A stretch of DNA of 64,000 nt from Gordionus sp. m RMFG-2023. Lineage: Eukaryota > Nematomorpha > Gordioida > Chordodea > Parachordodidae. Positions 24,287 to 35,224 of this stretch are shown piece by piece. The notes under the pieces were generated by a model. It saw only the letters and a list, made by a program, of their open reading frames with translations, searched no databases and had not been told where the DNA came from. Numbering within the stretch: the first letter of the stretch is position 1; each line of letters opens with the position of its first letter. Where the stretch lies: assembly GCF_954871325.1 (NCBI RefSeq), contig NC_088775.1, forward strand, positions 23,103,561-23,167,560, in the 5' to 3' direction. The translations under genes were made by a program, and so were the position numbers.

Positions 24287-24700
24287 ATATGACTGATTAA
24301 ATATATATTTATAATAAAATGTTTAAATTTTGAAATCTTTATTCTGAAAACCTCATAATTTAAAATCTAAGAATATATTTCACAAAAAATATATTAAAAA
24401 ACTGACTAATTAATGAATTATTTATTAAAGATATTATAATATCTATATCATTAGAAGCCTTTAAGTATTAAGATCATTCTCAATAAGCAGACAATTTCTT
24501 CAACAATTGAAAAAGAGATTTAAGAAATATTTAAACTCTTGATTATTTTTTATATTTAATTGTTATATTTATTGTTAATTTTTTCAAAAATGTAATTGAA
24601 TATTGTATACTACTCAATAAATAAATATATATAATTTTGAAATCTTTATTCTGAAAATAAAAACATATATATATACACAAATAATTCACTAAATTAAATC
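24287..24700 (+). repeat. Second copy of the outer Harbinger nuclease 3' end
   Basis: 24470-24545 (TCATTCTCAATAAGCAGACA ... GAGATTTAAGAAATATTTAA) repeats 18160-18250 (CCATTCCCAATAAGCAGAGA ... GAGATTTAAGACATAAATTT). Also AATTTTGAAATCTTTATTCT occurs at 24327 and 24634. When the hAT is removed this is a tandem duplication of roughly 300 bp covering the C-terminal codons and 3' flank of the nuclease gene. Confidence 0.6.
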
Positions 24701-24746
24701 AAAATACATATAATTTCAAAACATATATATGGAACTAATTTATTCT

Positions 24747-25430
24747 ATAATACTAGTTAAAATATCTAAAGCAGTTTCATTATTATTTTGTATTGGTTGA
24801 TTTGTTTGTGGTTCATTCATTGATAATTTACAAAAGTATTTGTATACATTGGATTTAAATAATAATTGAGTAGTATAGTTGAATTTGTTAAGACCTTCCT
24901 CCATAGATAATAGGAACAATCTATATAAAATATAAAATTTTTAAGATAATTATAAATTTTACTTATTTGAAGATGGAGGAGCTTTTATTAAGTCTAATAA
25001 TTCGTCCTCTAACTTTTTACTAGAAGATTTAGCCACACTTCTGATACTCTCACCAGTATCAAAATTGCTAGTTGTAGATCTGTCTATAATTGTAGGCTCC
25101 ATGAATTTTATATATTCATTCCATTTGTAGTTCATCTTGGTTCCATCAGCTCCTTACCTTCTGCCCAGCTTAATTCTATTAAGCTGGTCACGAAAGTTCT
25201 TGAGCTTTCTCCTCAGACAAAGGGCTGAGGTATCAGACTCAAAGAATTCATCTGCTAGCCTTAAATAAATGAAAATGTAAGCATACTTATTTATATTAAT
25301 ACCTGGATCCTATCCCTCTCAGGTGTTCCATGACAAGCATGGTTTTTTTGTGATCTTTATGGCCTTGGAAGCATATCATTTCATCTGAGAAACTTTTTTG
25401 TTATCGCATCATCCCAAGGCCTATATATAA
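24747..25430 (-). pseudogene. MADF/Myb-like and BESS-type accessory gene of the outer Harbinger
   Basis: Minus-strand exons with consensus splice sites and kept phase: 25430-25303 (PWDDAITKKFL, one frameshift, then DEMICFQGHKDHKKTML and HLRGIGSR), 25259 to the donor AAG/GTAAGG near 25164 (LADEFFESDTSALCLRRKLK, NFRDQLNRIKLGR), about 25077-24968 (STTSNFDTGESIRSVAKSSS ... APPSSNK), and 24914-24747 (LFLLSMEEGLNKFNYTTQLL ... DILTSIIE, TAA). The first two form a helix-turn-helix DNA-binding fold of MADF or Myb/SANT type (..KLKNFRDQ.. as in KWKNLRDxY). The last resembles a BESS helix pair. Apart from the single frameshift near 25392 the gene looks well kept, better than the nuclease. Upstream exon(s) may be missing. 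Confidence 0.6.
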
Positions 25431-25699
25431 AATATTAGTTTACATTTATAAGTATATTAGTTTACATGTAAAAATATATATAAAAAATGTTAGTTTACTT
25501 ACATATAAGTAATGGTCTCCATTTTTTGAAAATTATTTTTAAAAAAAGCGCTCAGAAAAAGCAAACCAAATTACGTTTTTTTATAATGGGTGCAATTGGT
25601 AAACGGCAAAGCGTTCAATTTAAACGAATGCATTTGAAATGCATTATTGGCGTTTGCAACGCAGCGTTTGAAACGCTCAATTTGTGTGCACTATTACTC

Positions 25700-26100
25700 G
25701 CCCAAAAGGGAGTATTGCTACAGCGAGAGCTAATAGAATTGATAATTGGCAGTTTCCAACTGAAAAAGAATTATAAAAGATGGAGCGTGGATATTTTATC
25801 GAGAAGTAGGCAACAGTAAATGGTGTATAATTATATGCTACTAAATGGCATGATAATAGATCTGTAATTATTCTAAGTACGTATATAGGTAGTTACCCTT
25901 TTGGAGATTGTGAACGGTTTGATAGAAAGGAAAGACGGAAAATTAAAATTCCATGTTCAGCAGCTATAAAAGTTTACAATACAATATGGGAGGTGTAGAT
26001 TTAATGGATTCATTGATTGCTTTATATCGAATTCACATAAGATCATGTAAATGGTATCACCGTATAGTATTCCATATATTTGATGCTCATAAATCTTAAT
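25700..26100 (+). pseudogene. piggyBac (PGBD-type) transposase fragment
   Basis: Immediately right of the Harbinger end the plus strand reads ARANRIDNWQFPTEKEL, then (25837-25980) ATKWHDNRSVIILSTYIGSY followed by ERFDRKERRKIKIPCSAAIK, and in another frame (25983-26099) NMGGVDLMDSLIALYRIHIR followed by SCKWYHRIVFHIFDAH. These are the conserved piggyBac blocks WxDxKxVxxLST, RWDRKxKxxIxxPCP and MGGVDxxDxLxxxYRI, with the third catalytic Asp in GGVD. Several frame changes and a stop, so it is dead. The N-terminal half is missing. The Harbinger may have inserted into this gene, but I could not find the other half left of 17645. Confidence 0.8.
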
Positions 26101-26559
26101 GTATAGGCGAGATTTTGTAGCTTTAAAGTTACTGGTAAAAGAACAGCATTATTAAAAATTTCAATAGCAGGTAATATGTAAATATAACAAAAATATGAAC
26201 GCTAGCGTAAAAAAATGAATATCAATTTACACCAAATATAAAGAAAAATAAATTGGTTACGAAAGTGATTTGTGTCAAATATGGCGTATCATTATGTTTT
26301 ACTACAAAAACTATTATTTTAATATTTCATGAAAATTAATATAAATTTGTTTTATTACATTATTTATCAAATAATAAAATTATATGTCTTTATTTTGTAA
26401 TAGGTTTAAAATTAAAAAAATATGATGCTTTTTACACGCATTGTATGTTTAAATACACACACTGAATTTTTTTTACGGTTAAAATTTTTTTATTTTTATA
26501 AATTATTTTAGCTTAGGGCCCTTTTAAGAGAAATAATTTTTTTAAAAAATTATATCATT

Positions 26560-26890
26560 TATTGATATAACGCAAAATGGAGGGTTAATTCCGCTGGTGT
26601 CTGGTTTAAAGATCAATTAAAACTTTAATATTGGCATAGGTTTTGTTGATCCTCAAATCGTTTCTCCAACTTCACAGACACAACACTATCCTGGAATAAA
26701 CCCTCTGGAATATATATGCAGATGATATTGTGTTACTTGTTGAAACAAAGGATTAATTGTTAGAATGCCTATCAAGAAGATGAATATCCTAAAAAAGCAT
26801 GAACTAAAAGTCATTAAAGAAAAAACCTATCAGTCTAAACCGGATAATTTCATGGCGATGAGACTGAAATTTATTTTTTGACATCAGATT
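26560..26890 (+). pseudogene. Non-LTR retroelement (LINE) reverse transcriptase fragment
   Basis: At about 26706 the reading frame gives YADDIVLLVETKD, the RT palm motif (YADDxxLL) in its LINE form. After a frame change comes MNILKKHELKVIKEKTYQ, the helix that normally follows (LxxxxxxxGLxLNxxKT). Nothing convincing lies upstream beyond about 26560. It is a short dead fragment whose clade cannot be set. Confidence 0.7.
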
Positions 26891-29800
26891 TTTCGTAATT
26901 TGGATTAAATTTTTATTATTTACTATATATAAGTCAATTTTGTGTTATTAGTAATATTTTATCTATGAATATGTGATCAAATTTGATTATAATTATAGGA
27001 CTGGTCCAGATTATAGTTTTTGGGAATGGCTGCACCATTCCTTAGTGATCAGCAAGCCCCCCCCATGGGGTCAATTTACTTTGATCTTAGGTGAGCCTAA
27101 TTTTTGAAAAATTTGAACCGGGCTTTTTCAGTCTAGGTTTATTGATATTTAGCCCCAATAAAGATCTCTAATTTGCGTGGTGAGGTATATTTGTATTCCT
27201 AAATTGTGAAAAGGGGATTCTGCAGGATTTATTAAGACAGTCTCCAACTAAAGGGAAGAATTCGGATGATAATGAAACGTGTGAATATGTGGTGAGATAA
27301 ATCATCTGTGCTAGAATCATTGGAAGTACCAGAAAGTTAGAATCTGGGGTGATAATAGAAAAGTTGAGACACAAATTGAGTAGGTTAGATTTGCTGACGA
27401 GAGAATGGGAATGAGACATAGGGACCAGTTACAAAAGGTGGTGGGACAAGAGATCGAGGGTGCGAAACGTTGAAGTAATACATAATATATATTTAGAAGG
27501 GATGAAGGAATGTTAACTATTGTATCTGTCAATTTCTAATTGACGTTTATTGAATATAATTATACAGATCACCTTATATTCTGACAGTAGGGTAAATTAC
27601 TGCCAAACAGTGAATGCAAATTCACTGCACTGGAGACGCCCTCTATGGGGTGGAGGAGTGTCCACTTAATTGTGGGATGTCTCCCCAGTGTATGAAATGA
27701 TATGGTAAGAATAAAATAATCTCAAGATACTGAAATTAATAAATTATTTCAAATTTGGATATTAATATGTATACAAATAAATATATATAAGTTAAACAAG
27801 AGTTTGATGAAATATTGGGATTATATATGACGGATAAATATTAATAAAAAGAATATGACATAAACAAAAAATTGCAAGGCTGAGCTGGGCAATTTGCTAG
27901 TCTGAAGAATTAAGAATAAACTCATAAAAAGACGAAACAAACGACTCCTCATATCGACTGAAAGCCATATTTTTTACCTTTTATTATGGGGAGGTTGAGG
28001 TAACAATCTTCAGAATAAAACATTCTTAGACAATAACCAAAGACTGGCTATTAATAGGTTAGACTCAAGATCTGCACAATCTATATTAACGGGGTAAAGG
28101 AGACCTTCAACCTTAAGCAGACAAAAATGGGGAAACTTACGGAACTAAGGAGCCAGCGTTACTAACATGTTAGTGATTGAGTTCAAATTCTGAGCAGTAA
28201 GAACAATTATGGGAAGCAAATATTTTTTTTATTATTATGCGTAGTCATTCTTTTATTTATTATTATTACGCAATTATTATATAATTTACTTTATCAACAT
28301 TATTTTATTATATTTTGATGATATACAATAGATAAAAATTGTAAAAATTAATCATTTGCAAAATTCTTGCTAAAATAAAAAAATTATTGTGTTGAATTAT
28401 TTTAATATATCTCGAAAAAGATAAAAAGTTTATCAGAATTAAAAAGTTGATAATAATAAAAATGTAGAAATTTTTTCCAAATTATTTAACCAAACCTGAG
28501 CTATCCCTTTTATTATAGTTAGGATTTCATCAGGCATGAATCATTGGTTTTCTACATTCTTGGTCCTTCAAGTTAGCATATGCATCCTGGATAAAGATGT
28601 CTTATCCAAATATAGCTTTTGTTATGTAAATAATCAGGTTAAGGTATTTCTTCTATAATATCATTCATGTAATCACTTTTTGCACTATCATACCCTTCTA
28701 TAAAATAAGATAAATTCTATTATTTATAAAAGATAATAAACTTTCCAAGATCTACCCTCCCCCTTTTATTGCAGATTGTGTGAAATTAATATTTTGTCAT
28801 CGCAGAGAGACACCTAAAATTTTGAAAATTATAAATATTTATAAAAATTTAAAACTACTTCAAATGTTTTGCTTAAATTTTAGCTTGACAGGGCCATTCA
28901 GGCTTCAATTTGTGCTCCGCACCTGTGCAAAATAAATTAATTGCCTCTGTTTTCTGACTTTTCCTGATTTTCTTAGTTGCTGGTGGTTTATGTAAGGCAT
29001 TGTGCAATATACCGCTTTTATTTGATTCCATTATATTGTAGAAATATGGTAATCATAAAATTTTATTAAAGGATCTTTCGCCGATGTTTTACCATTTATC
29101 AATAACCTTAGCCTTTTCTTTAAGTATTAATTTTAAATTTATTCCAAAAATGATTAATAACAATTTAGACATAAAATATTAATTATTTATCACCTTGAAT
29201 TAAGATCAGGTGTTAATTGTTATGTGTATCGTGTTTTAGGTATAGCGTGGAGTCATTTAGTTATATAAGCATTTTATTTTTGATTAATATTTTTTGATTT
29301 TTTTTGCGCATTCATTCTTTTAATTTTTATTTGTGATTAATATTTTTTTTGTTTTTTGTGCGCATACATTCTTTTAATATATTATAAAAAAATTATTATA
29401 TTTATTTCATAGTAGGTGTAGTATATATAGATAAAAAAAAAGGAAATAAAAACAGTTGTCATTTTTTTTAGATTTTTTTATCGTCTTTTATTTTTTTGAA
29501 AATAAAATTTGGGGTTTCGTTCAAAAGAGGAAAAAATTATATTTTTGTTCAAAAGAAAAGAAGAAAGAAAAAATTATTACAAGTAAGAAAAAAAATTATT
29601 ATATTTATTTCATTAAAAAAAAGTGAACCCCAAAATAAAAGAAAGTAACCGATTTCCATTTTTTTCACTACCATACTTGGTAGGAAACATTATATTAATA
29701 AGAAAAGGAAAGTTGTAATTTCAATTGTAAATTCAAAAATGATTTTTAAATTATTTAATGCTAATCTTTTCAAATATCGCTGCTTCACACTTATCAGCTA

Positions 29801-31080
29801 AAAATAGTGTTTTTTTAACCGATATTTCTCAATTAACCGATTTGAATTTAAAAAATTTTTTTAATATGCCATTGTGGATTTTAACAAAATAGTCTTTTTT
29901 TGCTTTTAAAAGTATGCACTTAAGCGGTTTGACTGTATAACATTAACATAAATGAATGGCAAGAATCGGAAATTGAAAGCTGTAATTGTAAGCAATAAAG
30001 CAATTGAAAAATAAATCAAGGATGTTAGGATGGATAAATTTATCAAGAGAATTCCACACATATTAAGGAAAATGCAGAATTCCATTGTACACTATCCTAT
30101 ATGGTTCTATAACTTATTTTTATAGAACGATTTTTTGGTCATTTATAAAATTTTAGATAGAATTTATTTAACTCTGTTTTATTTGCCTATATTACTCTTG
30201 AGATTCTAGATGAGTTAGAAACCTTAGAAAAATTAATCTGGAAGTTATATATTGAAAATATCGTAAAAATTTTTTAAAAATTCGCAGAAAATTCACTTTT
30301 TCCTCAAAGTAAAAAATATCAGAAAATAAATTTACGATAAGGTAAATTTGTTTTTAAAATAATATCCTTAAATTAAGAGTCCTTATTTCTATGGAAAATA
30401 TTTATAAAAAATGTATCTTTTGGCCTATTTAGGCATATTTAATCTCTAAAGAACAAAAAGTTATAGGCATTTTTCTTTTACTAGGCATATTATAGCCCGG
30501 GTATCCCCACTATGATTACTTATTTTGATCATGAGACTTGCAGAGGTCGGAATTTTAGGTAAAAATATTTTATTTCCAAACCTGCCCCTGAAGTATTTTG
30601 GCCAGATCCAAATTTTTTTTTTCTGATCTTTTTATCACTCTTTTTTTAAATTTTCGTTATTTTGATCATTTGGACTATTTTACAAGTTTGTTTAAAAGGG
30701 AAATTAAAAATATGAGTAGTAAATGAATATTAAACGCTCATTTTATAAGATTTTCCAACTGATTAATTGCTATATATATTTTTAAAATTAACCGATCCTG
30801 ATCCTTATGATATTTGAATCCTTTTATCAGGATGGGATTTTAAAAATCATACCAACAGGCCAAGTGTCTGTTTTAAACATTGATATAATTTTATGCGAAT
30901 ATATTGTATATCTATTTTTGAAAAAAACATACTTCGTATAAGATTAATAATCATAACTTATTTAAAACGAAACATTTTAAATACGTTTTTTTAAAGGTTT
31001 AAAGGGTTATTATAATACCAAATATAAATAAACTTCTTATATACAATTATATAGTTTAAATAATTTGTTAATAAGATAAT
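26891..31080. other. Long stretch without recognisable genes
   Basis: 27160-27540 is more GC-balanced than its surroundings and holds overlapping minus-strand ORFs (27168-27532) without family resemblance; it may be an old retroelement body. 27600-27700 contains a GC-rich stem (CACTGGAGAC pairing loosely with GTCTCCCCAGTG). At 29270-29400 a segment around TGATTAATATTTTTT and GCGCATNCATTCTTTTAAT is repeated about 65 bp apart. The rest is AT-rich and featureless to me. Confidence 0.4.
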
Positions 31081-31088
31081 TGAAAAGT

Positions 31089-31334
31089 TTAGAATCCCAT
31101 TATTCTTGCATTGTTTGTCGAATCAATAGTTCCGGATCTCACGCTATCACCATTAACTATTCTAGAATAACGTGGTGGTGGTAAAGGAGGTGGTGGAGGT
31201 GGGCCTTCTATTTCCACATTAAGAAATCTATTGATTGTGTAGGGGTTGTTTAGGTTATCATTATTACTAAAATAATTTGTAAACGCATTATCAATCCTTT
31301 CCAAATTTATGTAGAAGGGATGTCTCAAAAACAT
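31089..31334 (-). CDS. Unrecognised Pro-rich ORF, possible terminal exon
   Basis: 82 codons ending in TAA. The sequence is not low-complexity apart from one polyproline run (GPPPPPPLPPPRYSR), the kind that binds SH3/WW/EVH1 domains. The C-terminus is NNARIMGF. Codon use is balanced, unlike chance ORFs in this AT-rich DNA. The ATG may be internal to an exon, since acceptor-like AGs follow it (TTTTTGAG/A, GGAAAG/G). No upstream exon was identified. It lies just outside a hAT at 31574. Confidence 0.4.
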   Translation of the reverse strand: MFLRHPFYINLERIDNAFTNYFSNNDNLNNPYTINRFLNVEIEGPPPPPPLPPPRYSRIVNGDSVRSGTIDSTNNARIMGF

Positions 31335-31982
31335 ATTTTTTTTTATTATAATTTTTTTAAATTAACATGAATGAATAAAAAACGGTTTTGAATCTTAAAT
31401 AAATTTTAAGGCTTGCAGGATATTATGCGAAACATGATGAATACGTCAGGGAAATCGTATCAATGATTACATAAAACTATTTTTTTAACATTTAAAATTA
31501 TATTATTTTGATTTAAGTCCACATTCACATTATAAGTACCGATTAACCGTCCGTAGAACTTAAGAATAAATATCAGGGTTTCGAACCGTTAAGCATAACG
31601 GTTCGGTTTGTTTCGGTTTTTAATTTAAAATTTTATAAAGGTTTTGTTCCATTTCGGTTTTTTAAAAAAAATTCATATCGGTTCGGTTCGGTTTATAATT
31701 TATAACGGTTCTTTTCGGTTTGTTCCGGTTTTTATAAATTTGATTTAAAAAAAATTAATCATTAACCATGTATATATTAATTTTAGAGAAAAATCTTTTT
31801 AATTTATAATTTCTTATTTAATTTAACCATGATAATCTAATAGATATTTTTATTAAACTTAGTAAATATAAATTAGACAAATTAATTTTTTTTATTTCAT
31901 ATATAAATAAGATAAAAACAAACATGCGTAAATACAATGATGAATAAAATAAAATGTATAATATTTATGTTTAAAAAGAGAA

Positions 31983-32430
31983 TTAGAACGGATAACTATT
32001 TTCTAATATTTCAGGATTTAATTTAGTTCTCTGCGCAGAGAGTATAAACTTAAGGCTAGAAAATGATCTTTCTACGGATACCTGTGTAGCTGGAACTGCT
32101 AGCACAGTTATAGCTAACTTATAAAGTTCTGACATACTATTCTTTACATTTTCCCAATAATTCAAAAAATTAGTATCTTTTTCTAATCTCTCTATATTAT
32201 CAAATGCCCGAATTATATATTCTATTTCAATTTTCTATGCCCTGAGAATTATTCTTATTAGGACTTTCATGCGACTTTAATAAATCTCCAAAATCATAAT
32301 CTAAATTATCTTTCGAATGCGAACACGTAGGCATAGTATTTAGAATTTCAATATTCTGATTATTTAGACTTTGTATCAAGTTCCAAGTTTTACAAAGATG
32401 TTTTCTGGCGATCTCTCTTTTTTCAAATGT
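31983..32430 (-). pseudogene. hAT transposase C-terminal part
   Basis: It begins about EKREIARKHLCKTWNLIQSL, continues through NKNNSQGIEN, has a stop/frame change near 32240, then NYWENVKNSMSELYKLAITV, LAVPATQVSVERSFSSLKFI and LSAQRTKLNPEILEN. This is the classic hAT tail (WW....P.L..LA..iLaiPAtsvsvERsFS...R.kL.pe). The first two thirds of the transposase are missing. Confidence 0.8.
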
Positions 32431-32496
32431 TAAAAATATTATTTTAATAATAAATAATTTATAATGACTTAAATGAATATTAGAATTGTGAATTTA

Positions 32497-33395
32497 AAAA
32501 AACAATATGATTATAAATAAAAAATTATTATATCAATAAAATATTGCTGACCATTTTATTTATTGTCATTTAAATTCCATGATCCAAGTTTTTATAATGA
32601 GATAAAAAATAAACCATATAATATAAAAATGAATGTAAAAAGTTTAAAAAAACAATATGATTATAAATAAAAAATTATTATATCATTACCACCCCCTTCA
32701 CTGTCGTTTCTCAAAAGGCAGATTACCCAGACACCATGCTATCAATTCAATCATCAACAGAACCTTGAAATTCTCAAATATTCCCTCCACCCTGGAACCA
32801 TCCGGCCTCAGCCCTGACAATCAAACTAGACCAGATGGTATGACGCTAGTCCCTTGGAACCAAGGTCTACCTCTCGCCTGGGATTATACTGGATCGTTTT
32901 GCTAGACCTTTATCTTCCAACTCTATCACGAAAGCCGAAAACACAAAAACAAACAAATATAGCAACCTTAATAATGTTTTGTTCCAATAGTATCTGATAC
33001 CTGTGGATCATTTGGACCCCAAGATCTAAAATTATTCAAAACAATAGGGCAAAGGTTACGCTTAATCACATGTGATCCAAAAGAAGGCTTCTACCTTCGA
33101 CAGAGAATATCAACTGAAATCTGCCGTTCTAACTTTATATCCATACATGGGTCTATAAACCCCGTTGATCATACCTAATTAAATGTTTAATTATTATTTT
33201 ATTTAATATAGTTTTTATATAAATTTTATTTTACAAATAGTTTACATGTTATTTTAAATATATATAATTTTTTAAAAATAAAAGAAATTAAAATATTGCT
33301 GACCATTTTATTTATTGTCATTTAAATTCATAGATCCAAGTTTTTATAATGAGATAAAAAATAAACCATATAATATAAAAATGAATGTAAAAAGT
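32497..33395. repeat. Local direct duplication around the captured fragment
   Basis: A ~45-bp segment (AAAAAAACAATATGATTATA...) occurs at 32497 and 32645. A ~105-bp segment (AAATATTGCTGACCATTTTA ... GAATGTAAAAAGT) occurs at 32540 and 33291. The captured fragment lies between the second copy of the first and the second copy of the second, as if a duplicated hAT segment had been split by it. The copies differ by only one or two bases. Confidence 0.8.
32685..33177 (+). pseudogene. Non-LTR retroelement C-terminal domain fragment inside hAT
   Basis: The open frame (ORF 32657-32905) reads HCRFSKGRLPRHHAINSIIN, then FSNIPSTLEPSGLSPD, then RPDGMTLVPWNQGLPLAWDY. This matches the C-terminal endonuclease-like tail common in invertebrate non-LTR RT proteins (CxxSxGRxxRHxxLNxxIxR, LEPxGL, RPDGxTLxPWxxG..LxWDxT). 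After frame changes come VSDTCGSFGPQDLKLFKTIG and RLRLITCDPKEGFYLRQRIS, the next blocks of the same tail. It is markedly richer in GC than the hAT around it. Confidence 0.75.
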
Positions 33396-33863
33396 ACTTG
33401 ATTTCTATTAGATGTTAGTTATTAATAGTAGAATTATTTAATTTTTCTAAATTATTAGCAAGTAATTATTATAAAATCTTATTAATAACTTATATATATA
33501 AACTTGTTAATTTCTTATATAATATACAGATAATTTGCCTAATCTCTAATAAAATAAGTATTTAAAGAAAAAAACAATAAACTTGGTATTGATTGATATA
33601 TAATGTTGATAATATAAAAATATTTTTGAAAAGAAATCACCAATTTAAAAAATGCCCCCGGAAAATTAAAATTTCAAATTTAGGTTAATAATTTAAAATT
33701 AATTATTTTTTAAAACCGTTTTGAACCGGTTTAAACCAATTCAAAATATTTATAACGGTTCGGTTAGCTCTTTTTATATTTTCTTTATATCGGTTCGGTT
33801 AAGGTTACGGTTCAGAAAATCATAACGATTCATTCCGGTTTGGGGGTTCGGTTCGAAACCCTT

Positions 33864-35220
33864 ATGCAGCGCAATATTTACAAACTTACCAGCATTTGAG
33901 CCCTCAAAACAATATTCAGAAAATCATTGAAAAATGTTAAAAGAACTTGATAAAGAATGCGATTAAAAAGCTTTCTAAAATTTTATGCATTATCTATAAC
34001 TTTTATTGTGCATGAAATTTATTTTCATTATATCTTTTCCAGAATCCACCTATTCAGTCATAGCGAGAAACAAACAATCTTATAAAAAAAAATAAAACAA
34101 TATCCTTTAAAATTCATATTTATCTTATAGCCAATTTGTTATTTATGTTTATGCTTGCGTGTTATAATTAGCACTTTGAATTTTATATGGCTTTTTATTT
34201 ATTTTAATTTTAAAAAACTTCTTTCAGGGTTTGTCACGTTAACTGTTATTGTTAGTAGATTCAAACTATTTTTGTATTTAGGCAAATTTACATTTTTTTA
34301 TGATAAAGTATATCCAATATATCATTGTCAGTCAATGTAACTATAAAATCTTTAGATTCCTGTGCGAAAAAGTGTTTTGAAAAATAAGAATATTTCATAA
34401 GCCCGATGAAGACTGTAGGTAGCTATGAAGTAATTAGAACAGAGACCTTCATGTACCGGTGAGCGGCTCATAGGCCAATATTATATTTTTTAATTGGGTT
34501 TTTGAAAAAAAAATTTAATAGGCTTGTCCCGGGCTTAAGTCTAAATTATTTTTATTTATATTTAGCTTATTTAAAACAGTTGTTAACTATAAAATTTTTC
34601 AATTCTTGTCCTCTATATAATAAATTCAGTATTGCAAACAAAATTATTGCCTAAATACACTTAAATATTGTTTATTTTTCACTAAATACAATCAATTAAA
34701 TCTTTAGATTAGGCAGGTTAGAATTAGTAGAATATAAATACTATATAAGATGGCCAAGGTTGTATATATTTAAAATCCTCTCTATTAATAATATTAATAT
34801 GTCTTTTTATACCTCGTCTTTTAGTCTTCAGGTATTTTTCTTCGGTTTTATTCTATCCCACACTTTTTGTACGATTAGCAAATTCACATAAAAAGGCATG
34901 TATTTAAATTTTTTTTGTATTTAATAATATTTGGGCATATATAGAAATCTTGTTGGGACACGTTAAAATCAAAATATAATTTTTTTAATTAAATTTTGAA
35001 TATCCTCTTATTCATAATATATACTATTACATTTTATAGATTTCATTTCTAGTTGATCCGACAATTACCCTAATCCTAATATCCGACTGTCCCAGCTTAT
35101 CGTTACTGGGGCACGTTTCTATGCTCAAAATATGTTCACACACATATTCTTAGTTATCGAAGAACAGCTGGAAATTAATCAGTATACTATGAAGTTTGAA
35201 CCTGCCACTTTCGTCTAGGC
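33864..35220. other. AT-rich intergenic, no supported feature
   Basis: A short GC-rich spot at 34450-34475 (CCGGTGAGCGGCTC) and 34525-34540 (TTGTCCCGGGCTTAAG) may be transposon ends, but they are not inverted copies of each other. The plus ORF at 34155-34340 is composed of Phe/Ile/Leu/Tyr codons and looks like chance. Confidence 0.4.
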
Positions 35221-35224
35221 ATCT

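Larger units (their letters stand above)
17645..25696. mobile_element. PIF/Harbinger element, split by a 6-kb hAT insertion
   Basis: The left end TAATAGTGCGCACAAATTGA and the inverted right end (reading in: TAATAGTGCACACAAATTGA) differ at one base over 20. Both continue with AGCGTTT/AAACGCT subterminal motifs. Inside, a nuclease gene relic runs rightwards (17766 on) and a MADF/BESS-like gene runs leftwards (25430-24747). This convergent pair is the usual Harbinger plan. The bases outside the TIR (TAA-like) do not give a clean 3-bp duplication. The hAT at 18294-24278 lies in the 3' part of the nuclease gene. Without it the element is about 2.1 kb. Confidence 0.75.
31574..33863 (-). mobile_element. 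Ac-like hAT element with GGTTCGGTT ends and captured non-LTR fragment
   Basis: The left end CAGGGTTTCGAACCGTTA and right end (reading in) AAGGGTTTCGAACC are inverted. Both are followed by many copies of AACGGTTCGGTT/AACCGAACC, typical subterminal sites. CGAACCGTTA-AGCA-TAACGGTTCG at 31583-31606 is a perfect 10-bp-stem hairpin. The transposase C-terminus is on the minus strand (31983-32430). No 8-bp duplication remains and the last base of the right TIR has changed. A 500-bp piece of a non-LTR retroelement protein lies inside (32685-33177). Confidence 0.75.

Noticed and set aside
27168-27532. Overlapping minus-strand ORFs with Ser/Leu-rich sequence as genes
   Set aside because: No motif, no splice context, and the plus strand has a composition typical of old retroelement bodies; not supported either way.
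28100-28215. tRNA-like B box (GAGTTCAAATTCTG), possible SINE
   Set aside because: No matching A box at the right distance, no cloverleaf, and no second copy in the window.
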